From the NCBI GenBank assembly GCA_030592605.1, contig JAUVIT010000067.1:1-7604 (forward strand): 7,604 nucleotides of DNA, written 5' to 3'. Both the position numbers and the translations under genes were made by a program. Of the stretch, positions 1-6,344 are shown piece after piece; positions within the stretch are counted from its first letter, which is position 1; every line of letters starts with the position of its first letter. The notes under the pieces are model-generated. The model worked only from the letters and a program-made list of their open reading frames with translations, was not told where the DNA came from and searched no databases. Source of the DNA: Bacteroidota bacterium (GTDB lineage Bacteria; Bacteroidota; Bacteroidia; Bacteroidales; GCA-2748055).

Positions 1-1334
1 AGTATATCATACCTGAGCCGTTTAATCATCTCCTCCACATTCTCTGCATACCCATACTTCACCTGACCCCATGAGGTAATTCCGGGCTTCACCTTCTGCA
101 AGTGGGTATAGTGAGGCGCAGTTCTTATAATCTTATCGATAAAATATTCTCTTTCGGGCCGTGGTCCCACCAGTGCCATGTCGCCCCTCAGGACATTGAT
201 GAAATTAGGGATCTCATCGAGCCTGTGTTTCCGCATCAGTTGCCCGAAACGGGTCACCCTTGGATCATGTTTTGAAGAAAGTTCAGGACCATTCTCTTCT
301 GCGTTGTGATACATGGAGCGGAACTTGTAGATTTGGAATTCCCGGCCAAACCGCCCTATCCTGTCCTGCCTGTATAATATTGGGCCGGAAGAGGAGATCT
401 TCACGCCAATGATCAGGGCAAGGTTCAGTGGTATCAACAGTATTAATGCCAGAATGGAGATCACTATATCCATCACCTGTTTCACATTTTGTTGCCAGGT
501 AGGCATTACATCCTGATTTACCTCAAGAAGGGGGGTTCCAAAAATGGTAGTACTTTTGACCTTCCCTGTGAGTATATCAGTAATACTTGGGATGGCGCTG
601 ATCTTTATATCAAGCATGGAGAGTCTGTTAACAATATCCCCAATTTTTCCATGTTCCGTTGGCTCCAGGGCAATAATAACCTCTTCCACCTGCTGCTCCA
701 TTAAAATGGCCTCCATATTTTCATGCCCTCCCAGGTGGATCAAATGGTCCTGCAACTGGTAATGCTCCTTCCATTGAACATTGATGAATCCTAGTATCTC
801 ATAACCATTGGACCTCTGTTGATTCACAATATCAAGATACACATCCACTGCATTCTCGTTGCTTCCAATCATAACGGTTTTAAAACCAATTTCCCGCTTG
901 TGAACTTTTCCTACCATCCTGCTGGTAAGTATCATCCTCGGAATCAATACAAATATAAATTGCAATAGAAATAGTGTAATAGCCAGGCTGTAATAGTTGG
1001 TGTAATTCAGGATGATATCATCCAGGATAACGAGAAAGAAAATAATCACCACTCCCAGCAAAGTACTTAGCAGCGTTTGGATGAAATCATCCAGCCTTGA
1101 TCGGCGAAACATATCCTTATAGAAACCTGAGAAATAGTATAACAAGATCCAGGCAATGGGCAGACCGATGACTCCGATCCAGAATCTTGGTCCAAATGTG
1201 ATGGGGACATCCGCTCCAAATGCCTGTGGTTCTATATAAATCTTTCGAAAAAGGAAAAAGACAACCCAGGCCGCCATGGCAGCAAGGAAGTCAAAAAAGA
1301 TGTAAAGTAATCTCTGTTTTCTCTGGTTTTTCAT
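1..1334 (-). CDS. Undecaprenyl-phosphate sugar phosphotransferase (WcaJ/exopolysaccharide polyprenyl glycosylphosphotransferase family), 3' end cut by window
   Basis: By family, this enzyme moves a sugar-1-phosphate (often glucose-1-phosphate) from a nucleotide sugar to undecaprenyl phosphate at the inner membrane, the first step of exopolysaccharide or capsule repeat synthesis. My translation gives 444 codons without a stop. Four hydrophobic N-terminal segments lie at about 9-29, 51-68, 89-106 and 114-132. A Rossmann-like CoA-binding-type region follows at about 150-270, beginning VMIGSNENAVDVYLDI. A further membrane helix at about 287-311 leads into the bacterial sugar transferase domain. 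That domain has KFRSM (337-341), HRLDEIPNFINVLRGD (370-385), LVGPRPERE (388-396) and KPGITSWGQVKYGYAENVEE (416-435). The reading ends at RYDI, so probably only a few tens of residues are missing. The ATG at 1334 is directly preceded by an in-frame TGA, so no longer start exists. The donor sugar cannot be read from sequence. The gene is divergent from pcm. Confidence 0.93.
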   Translation of the reverse strand, partial: MKNQRKQRLLYIFFDFLAAMAAWVVFFLFRKIYIEPQAFGADVPITFGPRFWIGVIGLPIAWILLYYFSGFYKDMFRRSRLDDFIQTLLSTLLGVVIIFFLVILDDIILNYTNYYSLAITLFLLQFIFVLIPRMILTSRMVGKVHKREIGFKTVMIGSNENAVDVYLDIVNQQRSNGYEILGFINVQWKEHYQLQDHLIHLGGHENMEAILMEQQVEEVIIALEPTEHGKIGDIVNRLSMLDIKISAIPSITDILTGKVKSTTIFGTPLLEVNQDVMPTWQQNVKQVMDIVISILALILLIPLNLALIIGVKISSSGPILYRQDRIGRFGREFQIYKFRSMYHNAEENGPELSSKHDPRVTRFGQLMRKHRLDEIPNFINVLRGDMALVGPRPEREYFIDKIIRTAPHYTHLQKVKPGITSWGQVKYGYAENVEEMIKRLRYDI

Positions 1335-1407
1335 TCAAATGGTCGACCTCTGATATAATAACTGTAACTCACGCGCGATAATTGCATCGAGTGTCAAAAA
1401 AACTCCA

Positions 1408-1436
1408 TTTATGTTAAAGAATATCCCTTATATTTG
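1408..1436 (+). promoter_or_regulatory. Bacteroidetes-type promoter for pcm and the MBL hydrolase
   Basis: TATATTTG at 1429-1436 is a perfect match to the Bacteroidetes -7 box TAnnTTTG. A T-rich TTTA at 1408-1411 lies 17 bases upstream and is only a weak -33 candidate (consensus TTTG or TTG with about 19-21 bases of spacing). In this promoter class transcription begins a few bases after the box, so the RNA would start just before the ATG at 1446. The rest of the 111-bp divergent gap (1335-1445) must also hold the promoter of the sugar transferase on the other strand, where I found no convincing match. Confidence 0.6.
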
Positions 1437-1445
1437 TCCCTCCAA

Positions 1446-2096
1446 ATGGAACAAATAGATAGTTTTCGCCATAAAGGTTTAAGAAAGAAGTTAATAGACT
1501 CCGTCAGATCCAAAGGGATCATGAATGAAGATGTTCTGGCGGCCATGGGACGGGTTCCGCGGCATCTCTTTATGGATAGCGGCTTCGTTAACTTTTCTTA
1601 CACTGATAAAGCCTTTCCTATTGCGGCAGGCCAAACCATCTCTCAACCTTATACTGTTGCATTTCAAACCGAGTTGCTGGAGGTGAAAAAACACCTGAAA
1701 GTGCTTGAAATTGGAACTGGCTCCGGATACCAGACAGCTGTCTTATTAGAACTCGGTGCCCGGGTATATACCATTGAAAGACAACGCCAGCTCTTCCTGG
1801 ATGCACAAAAAACACTGGGCCCATTAAACTATAAACCCATCTTTTTCTACGGGGATGGATACGTAGGTTTGCCCGCTTACAAGCCTTTCGACAGAATCCT
1901 GATCACTGCAGCAGCTCCCGAAATCCCACAGCTCCTCTTAAACCAGTTGGCTGTTGGTGGCATACTTGTAGTCCCCGAAGGAGACAAATTCGGTCAGAAG
2001 ATGGTCCGTGTGGTAAGAGAGCAGGAGGATCACTTCGAGCGAAGCGAACATGGTCATTTCTCATTTGTCCCCTTATTAAGAGGTAAAAATCTTTAG
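1446..2096 (+). CDS. pcm: Protein-L-isoaspartate O-methyltransferase
   Basis: This cytoplasmic repair enzyme uses S-adenosylmethionine to methylate the abnormal carboxyl group of L-isoaspartyl residues in aged proteins, starting their conversion back to aspartate. The protein is 216 aa, the usual size. The signature AAGQTISQPYTVA (60-72) forms the substrate and catalytic region. The SAM-binding motif VLEIGTGSGYQTAVLL is at 86-101, followed by the acidic end of the next strand at YTIER (108-112), GDGYVGLP (136-143), FDRILITAAAPEIP (148-161), VPEG (176-179) and the C-terminal FSFVPLLRG (205-213). I chose the ATG at 1446 over an in-frame TTG at 1434 because the TTG lies inside the predicted -7 promoter box. 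The ATG also gives the usual opening with RHKGLRKKL. A later ATG at 1521 would remove that conserved part. The gene is first in a two-gene unit with the MBL hydrolase one base downstream. Confidence 0.95.
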   Translation: MEQIDSFRHKGLRKKLIDSVRSKGIMNEDVLAAMGRVPRHLFMDSGFVNFSYTDKAFPIAAGQTISQPYTVAFQTELLEVKKHLKVLEIGTGSGYQTAVLLELGARVYTIERQRQLFLDAQKTLGPLNYKPIFFYGDGYVGLPAYKPFDRILITAAAPEIPQLLLNQLAVGGILVVPEGDKFGQKMVRVVREQEDHFERSEHGHFSFVPLLRGKNL

Positions 2097-2097
2097 T

Positions 2098-2742
2098 ATG
2101 CTAAGTATAGAGCCACTAGTATTTAACTCCTTTCAGGTCAATACCTACCTGGTCAGGAACGAGAAGGGAGATTGTCTTGTTATCGATCCGGCTTTCTATT
2201 CACCGGAAGAGATTAGTGCATTTGATCAGTATATTTCCTCAGCGGGATTAAATATTATGGGACAGCTCAATACCCATTGCCACGTGGATCATGTGCTTGG
2301 TGTCAAACACATGCAGACTGCATATAACTGTCCCTTGCGTGCTCACCCCAATGAGTCCGGCTTGCTAAACAAGGTACCACTAATGGGAGAAGTCTATGGC
2401 CTTCTAGTAGAACCTCTCTCCGGTATTGATCAAGCGATCGGTGATAATGAAACCATTGCGATTGGTGAGGATAGCCTCAGGTCCATTCTGGTTCCGGGTC
2501 ACTCCCCTGGAAGCCTATCCTTCTACTCACCGGAGGCGGGATTTGTGGTCACGGGAGATGCTCTTTTTCAGGGGAGTATCGGTCGTACTGATCTGCCTGG
2601 TGGCGACTACGATACCCTGATAAGTTCCATACGGAACAACTTGTTGATCCTTCCCCCTGAAACTATTGTTTATCCGGGACATGGGGATCCCACCACTGTT
2701 GGAGAGGAAGCCTTGAATAATCCATTCCTTAGCATGGCTTAA
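2098..2742 (+). CDS. MBL-fold metallo-hydrolase, glyoxalase II-like (YcbL-type)
   Basis: This is a 214-aa metallo-beta-lactamase-fold hydrolase of the small glyoxalase II-like group. The metal ligands are all visible: THCHVDH (59-65, giving H60, H62, D64 and H65), GHSPGS (134-139, H135), TGDALF (152-157, D154) and YPGHGDPTT (192-200, H195). GRTDLPGGD (162-170) is typical of this subfamily. The protein ends in the family-like NNPFL. It lacks the longer C-terminal glutathione-binding region of classical glyoxalase II, so hydrolysis of S-lactoylglutathione is not assured; other thioesters or small metabolites are possible. No signal peptide is seen, so it is probably cytoplasmic. The ATG is one base after the pcm stop (TAG-T-ATG), which suggests co-transcription and translational coupling. 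The fold is certain and the substrate unknown. Confidence 0.9.
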   Translation: MLSIEPLVFNSFQVNTYLVRNEKGDCLVIDPAFYSPEEISAFDQYISSAGLNIMGQLNTHCHVDHVLGVKHMQTAYNCPLRAHPNESGLLNKVPLMGEVYGLLVEPLSGIDQAIGDNETIAIGEDSLRSILVPGHSPGSLSFYSPEAGFVVTGDALFQGSIGRTDLPGGDYDTLISSIRNNLLILPPETIVYPGHGDPTTVGEEALNNPFLSMA

Positions 2743-2782
2743 CAACATGAAATACCTCAACTTTTTTCAGCAAAGGTTTATT

Positions 2783-2790
2783 TATATTTG
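2783..2790 (+). promoter_or_regulatory. Bacteroidetes-type -7 promoter box for gcvP
   Basis: TATATTTG matches TAnnTTTG exactly and lies 45 bases before the chosen gcvP start. A run of six T at 2762-2767 is the only upstream candidate for a -33 element, and it is poor. The predicted RNA would have a leader of about 40 bases. The gap between the MBL gene and gcvP (2743-2835) shows no convincing terminator hairpin and is too short for a tandem glycine riboswitch, so some read-through from the upstream pair is possible. Confidence 0.55.
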
Positions 2791-2835
2791 CGCTTCAGTA
2801 AGCATATCTTAGTGCTAATTACTTATTCTTGTTTT

Positions 2836-5706
2836 ATGAAATCGGATCAGTTTAGTGAGCGTCACCTGGGCCCCCGGCAGCCTGAGATTGAAGTTATGTT
2901 GGACACCATTGGAGTTGGAAGTCTGGACGAATTAATATCCCTTACCATCCCCACCTCCATATTAAAGGACAACTCAATGAACCTGCCTGGAGCAGTTGAT
3001 GAACAGACCTATCTGGCAAATATAAAAGAGGTGGCCAGCAAGAACAAGCTGTTTAAAACCTATATGGGAATAGGTTATTACAATACCATCCTCCCTCCTG
3101 TTATCCAGCGTAATATTCTGGAGAATCCTAACTGGTATACCTCCTACACACCCTACCAGGCAGAAATTTCCCAGGGCCGGCTTGAAGCACTGCTGAATTT
3201 CCAGACCATGGTCATGGAACTAAGCGGAATGGAAATAGCAAATGCATCGCTTCTGGACGAAGCTACTGCTGCTGCAGAAGCCATGATCATGTTTTACAAT
3301 GCACGGTCGAGGGCTGCTATCAAGGAAGGCAAAAACAAATTCTTTGTCGATGAACAGGTTTTTCCCCAGACAAAGGCTGTAATGATTACAAGGGCCGAGC
3401 CCCTGGGTATTGAGCTTGAATTCGGATCCTACCAGGATGCCGGGCTGGATGCATCATTCTTTGGAGCCCTGGTTCAGTACCCTGCAGCAGACGGAGAGGT
3501 CAGGGACTATGCCAGGTTCACGCAATCGGCTCATGAAAAAGAGATTGCTGTTGCTGTGGCGGCAGATATTATGAGTCTGGTCTTGCTCACTCCTCCAGGT
3601 GAATGGGATGCGGATGTGGTGGTGGGTACTACACAGCGTTTCGGGATCCCCATGTTTTACGGTGGTCCCCATGCGGCCTATTTTGCATGCAGGGAGTCTT
3701 TTAAAAGACATATTCCTGGCCGTATAATTGGAATCTCAGTTGATGTCTATGAGAAACCGGCCCTCCGCATGGCTCTGCAGACCAGAGAACAGCATATCAA
3801 GCGGGAACGTGCCACATCCAATATCTGTACCGCCCAGGCACTCCTTGCCAGTATGGCTGGAATGTATGCTGCTTATCATGGTCCGGAAGGCTTACATAGG
3901 ATCGCCTCCAATATTCATACAGGTGCAGCCTATCTGGCTTCACAATTACAAAAGCTGGGGTACTCCCTGGCACACGAAGACTTTTTTGATACGCTCAGCG
4001 TTGTACTCCCGGGTAAGCTAAGAGCCGAGGATATCCGGAAAATTGCCGAAGAAAGAGAGATCAATTTCTACTATCCGGATGAAGCAAGGGTTCAATTCTC
4101 TACGGACGAGACCACTAATGAGGAGCAGCTCAATGAAATCCTCGAAATCTTCTCTGTGGCCGTAAAAAAAGGTATCCATTTCCAGGAGGAACTGGAACCT
4201 GAAATCGCCTTCAATCAGGCATTCGGCAGGAAATCACCGATTCTTTCTCAGCCTACCTTCCACAAGTATCGCTCCGAAACAGAGATGATGCGATATATCA
4301 GAATGCTGGAACGCAAAGATATTTCCCTGACCCAGTCCATGATCTCCCTGGGGTCGTGCACTATGAAGCTGAATGCGGCAGCTCAGTTAATGCCTGTTAG
4401 CTGGCCCGAATTTGCATCACTTCATCCCTTTGTTCCCATCGACCAGACTGAAGGATTCCATCAGATTATTAATGAACTGGAACAGGCGCTCAAAGAGATC
4501 ACAGGTTTTGCAACTGTTTCCTTCCAGCCTAATTCAGGGGCTGCTGGTGAATACACCGGCCTGATGGTAATACAAGCATACCATAAGGATCGGGGAGATT
4601 CGGAGCGAAATGTAGTACTGATCCCGGCATCGGCACATGGTACCAATCCGGCCAGCGCTGTAATGGCTGGTCTGGAAGTAAAAGTGGTCAGATGCGACGA
4701 TCATGGCAACATCGATACCGCACATTTAAAAGAACTTGCTGAAAGCCATAAGGAGGTGCTTTCATCCATTATGATCACCTATCCATCCACCCACGGAGTT
4801 TTTGAAGATAACATCTGTGAAATTATAGGGATTGTGCATAAGTGCGGAGGTCAGGTTTATATGGACGGAGCAAATATGAATGCCCAGGTGGGATTAACTA
4901 ATCCTGCATTTATTGGGGCTGATGTTTGCCACTTGAATCTGCACAAAACCTTTGCCATTCCACATGGCGGGGGTGGACCCGGAGTCGGCCCCATAGGTGT
5001 GGCCAATCATTTAGTGGAATACCTGCCCACCCATCCGCTTGTGGAAACCGGTGGAATGAAAGGCATTAGTAGTGTGGCAGCGGCACCCTATGGAAGTGCA
5101 GGAGTCCTGGCCATCTCCCATGCCTATATCAGAATGCTCGGTACTGAGGGACTTACAGAATCGACCCGAATTGCCATTCTCAATGCCAACTACGTGGCAT
5201 CCTCCTTAAAAGATTACTATGACATACTCTATACCGGTACAGAAGGAAAAGTGGCTCATGAAATGATCCTGGATTGCAGGAATTTTAAAACCATGGCCGA
5301 TATCACCGAAGCTGATATCGCAAAGCGGCTGATGGACTATGGATTCCATGCCCCTACCCTCTCTTTCCCGGTGCATGGTACCCTGATGATGGAACCTACC
5401 GAAAGTGAATCCAAAGCTGAGCTGGATCGTTTTATCCAGGCCATGATCGATATCCACAAGGACATCATGGAGATTGCCGACGGGAAATTAAAAGCAGAAG
5501 ATAGTGTGCTGAGGGGTGCTCCCCACACTGCTGATACGCTGCTCACTGATAGCTGGGATAGAGCTTACTCCAGGGAAAGGGCGGCCTTCCCCCTCCCCTG
5601 GGTCGTGGAGAATAAGTTCTGGCCCTCGGTTAGCCGTATCAACGATGCCTATGGGGATCGTAACCTGGTATGCAGCTGTGACCCCATTGAGGAATACCAG
5701 GATTAA
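2836..5706 (+). CDS. gcvP: Glycine dehydrogenase (decarboxylating), P protein of the glycine cleavage system, single-chain form
   Basis: By family, this pyridoxal-phosphate enzyme decarboxylates glycine and passes the aminomethyl group to the lipoyl arm of the H protein (GcvH). It is cytoplasmic and feeds one-carbon units to tetrahydrofolate through the T protein. The protein is 956 aa, the usual length of the fused bacterial form, with both halves present. In the N-terminal half, HLGPRQ starts at residue 10 and YTPYQAEISQGR is at 104-115. In the C-terminal half, SLGSCTMKLN is at 504-513, SAHGTNPAS at 599-607 and HLNLHKTFAIPHGGGGPG at 699-716, where K704 is the expected PLP-binding lysine. 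I chose the ATG at 2836, which gives MKSDQFSERHLGPRQ. An in-frame TTG at 2788 would add 16 residues but falls inside the -7 promoter box. No frameshift is seen. gcvT, gcvH and lpd are not in the window. The stop overlaps that of the convergent ssb. Confidence 0.97.
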   Translation: MKSDQFSERHLGPRQPEIEVMLDTIGVGSLDELISLTIPTSILKDNSMNLPGAVDEQTYLANIKEVASKNKLFKTYMGIGYYNTILPPVIQRNILENPNWYTSYTPYQAEISQGRLEALLNFQTMVMELSGMEIANASLLDEATAAAEAMIMFYNARSRAAIKEGKNKFFVDEQVFPQTKAVMITRAEPLGIELEFGSYQDAGLDASFFGALVQYPAADGEVRDYARFTQSAHEKEIAVAVAADIMSLVLLTPPGEWDADVVVGTTQRFGIPMFYGGPHAAYFACRESFKRHIPGRIIGISVDVYEKPALRMALQTREQHIKRERATSNICTAQALLASMAGMYAAYHGPEGLHRIASNIHTGAAYLASQLQKLGYSLAHEDFFDTLSVVLPGKLRAEDIRKIAEEREINFYYPDEARVQFSTDETTNEEQLNEILEIFSVAVKKGIHFQEELEPEIAFNQAFGRKSPILSQPTFHKYRSETEMMRYIRMLERKDISLTQSMISLGSCTMKLNAAAQLMPVSWPEFASLHPFVPIDQTEGFHQIINELEQALKEITGFATVSFQPNSGAAGEYTGLMVIQAYHKDRGDSERNVVLIPASAHGTNPASAVMAGLEVKVVRCDDHGNIDTAHLKELAESHKEVLSSIMITYPSTHGVFEDNICEIIGIVHKCGGQVYMDGANMNAQVGLTNPAFIGADVCHLNLHKTFAIPHGGGGPGVGPIGVANHLVEYLPTHPLVETGGMKGISSVAAAPYGSAGVLAISHAYIRMLGTEGLTESTRIAILNANYVASSLKDYYDILYTGTEGKVAHEMILDCRNFKTMADITEADIAKRLMDYGFHAPTLSFPVHGTLMMEPTESESKAELDRFIQAMIDIHKDIMEIADGKLKAEDSVLRGAPHTADTLLTDSWDRAYSRERAAFPLPWVVENKFWPSVSRINDAYGDRNLVCSCDPIEEYQD

Positions 5707-6062
5707 GCCACCACCGGTTCCTCAGCATTTTTAGGAGAAAGAAAGAGGAAGTTGTCACATACAACTTCGGTGCTGTAGTGCTTGTTTCCCTCCTTATCAT
5801 CCCAGGAATTGGTGGAGATCTTTCCCTCCACATAGAGGGCATCTCCTTTTTTCACATGCTGCTTGACAATATCTGCAGCCTTATTCCACACAACGATCCG
5901 GTGCCACTCGGTGCGGCGAACCTCTTCGCCCTCCTTATCGCGCCAAACTTCATTAGTTGCCAGGGGGAAATTGGCCACAAAGGCCTCACCGTCCCGTTCC
6001 GACACCCTGGGCACCTCGCCCACATTGCCCACAAGTGTTACTCTGTTTACTCCGTATTTCAT
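5703..6062 (-). CDS. ssb: Short single-stranded DNA-binding protein (OB fold) lacking the acidic C-terminal tip
   Basis: The protein binds single-stranded DNA during replication, repair or recombination, or acts as an accessory paralogue. It is 119 aa and consists almost entirely of one OB fold: MKYGVNRVTLVGNVG (1-15), FPLATNEVW (32-40), TEWHRIVVWNKAADIV (51-66), KKGDALYVEGKISTNSW (71-87) and a closing strand to about residue 109. Tryptophans at 40, 53, 59 and 87 could stack on DNA bases. Main bacterial SSBs are usually longer, with a flexible tail ending in an acidic tip such as DDDIPF or DDLPF that recruits partner proteins. This one ends in KNAEEPVVA and has no such tip. It could be a secondary SSB or a lineage whose main SSB has lost the tail. 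No clear TAnnTTTG box was found upstream on its strand. It converges on gcvP with a 4-bp overlap. Confidence 0.93.
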   Translation of the reverse strand: MKYGVNRVTLVGNVGEVPRVSERDGEAFVANFPLATNEVWRDKEGEEVRRTEWHRIVVWNKAADIVKQHVKKGDALYVEGKISTNSWDDKEGNKHYSTEVVCDNFLFLSPKNAEEPVVA

Positions 6063-6069
6063 AATGCCT

Positions 6070-6077
6070 TATATTTG
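6070..6077 (+). promoter_or_regulatory. Possible -7 promoter box directed at the glycoside hydrolase
   Basis: TATATTTG matches TAnnTTTG exactly, and a TTTA at 6046-6049 lies 20 bases upstream, close to the usual spacing. It points away from ssb and toward the hydrolase, which would give an unusually long leader of about 260 bases. A promoter nearer the hydrolase start may exist without an obvious consensus, and a chance match cannot be ruled out in AT-rich DNA. Confidence 0.3.
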
Positions 6078-6262
6078 GTTACATGGTTTAATGTGGTGAA
6101 GGGTGTGAATATCGGTTATTACAGTCGAAATTATCTAATCGAACAATTTTTGCCCGGCTTATGCTAATTAACTACAAAACCTATCAAATCAATTGTTTAC
6201 ATAAAGTTATAATCATGCAACCTAGAACTTATTTCATATGTATTTCAATTTTACTTTCGGTG

Positions 6263-6277
6263 ATTAAACGGGTTAAT
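6263..6277. repeat. 15-bp near-perfect palindrome, possible regulator operator
   Basis: ATTAAACGGGTTAAT has five paired bases on each outer side, one mismatched pair (A/G) and a C-G pair around the centre. It lies 66 bases before the hydrolase start. The A/T-rich arms around a central CG resemble LacI/GalR-type operators, which often control sugar-use genes, but the length is modest and the surrounding DNA is AT-rich. Confidence 0.35.
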
Positions 6278-6317
6278 AAGTCGATGTAATAATTTGATTT
6301 CCAAACAATTTTTGATA

Positions 6318-6344
6318 ATGAATACAAAAACACCTTACAAATAA
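6318..6344 (+). other. Eight-codon upstream ORF overlapping the glycoside hydrolase start
   Basis: An ATG at 6318 opens the reading MNTKTPYK and stops at TAA (6342-6344). The last A of that stop is the first base of the hydrolase ATG, so the junction reads TAATG. This arrangement would allow a ribosome ending on the short ORF to restart on the hydrolase. It may equally be a chance ORF in a leader, and no ribosome binding site supports it. Confidence 0.25.

Larger units (their letters stand above)
6063..6343. other. AT-rich divergent intergenic region between ssb and the glycoside hydrolase
   Basis: These 281 bases separate two genes that point away from each other and must hold both promoters. 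They contain a plus-strand TATATTTG box (6070-6077), a 15-bp palindrome (6263-6277) and an 8-codon ORF next to the hydrolase start (6318-6344). I saw no RNA gene, no long ORF of its own, no insertion-sequence ends and no strong hairpin followed by a T run. Confidence 0.7.

Noticed and set aside
489..762. Two open frames of about 70 codons on the plus strand within the sugar transferase
   Set aside because: They are antisense to a continuous, well-conserved membrane transferase and have no family features.
950..957. TATATTTG on the minus strand inside the sugar transferase
   Set aside because: It encodes part of a conserved hydrophobic stretch rich in Phe and Ile, far from any gene start; most likely chance.
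1376..1389. Short inverted repeat CGAT-AATTGC-ATCG in the gap before pcm
   Set aside because: Four-base arms are too short to support an operator or hairpin claim.
2743..2835. Possible glycine riboswitch before gcvP
   Set aside because: The gap is only 93 bases and the predicted leader about 40, too short for known glycine aptamers, and no such fold is visible.
3017..3024. TATATTTG on the minus strand inside gcvP
   Set aside because: It would drive only antisense RNA and has no gene behind it; likely chance.
5778..6167. A 129-codon plus-strand open frame opposite ssb
   Set aside because: It lies mostly antisense to a clear SSB gene, shows no recognisable domain and is explained by the codon pattern of ssb on the other strand.
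6193..6213. sigma70-like TTGTTT and TATAAT pair upstream of the glycoside hydrolase
   Set aside because: The boxes are only 9 bases apart, far below the 16-18 needed, and Bacteroidetes promoters use a different consensus.
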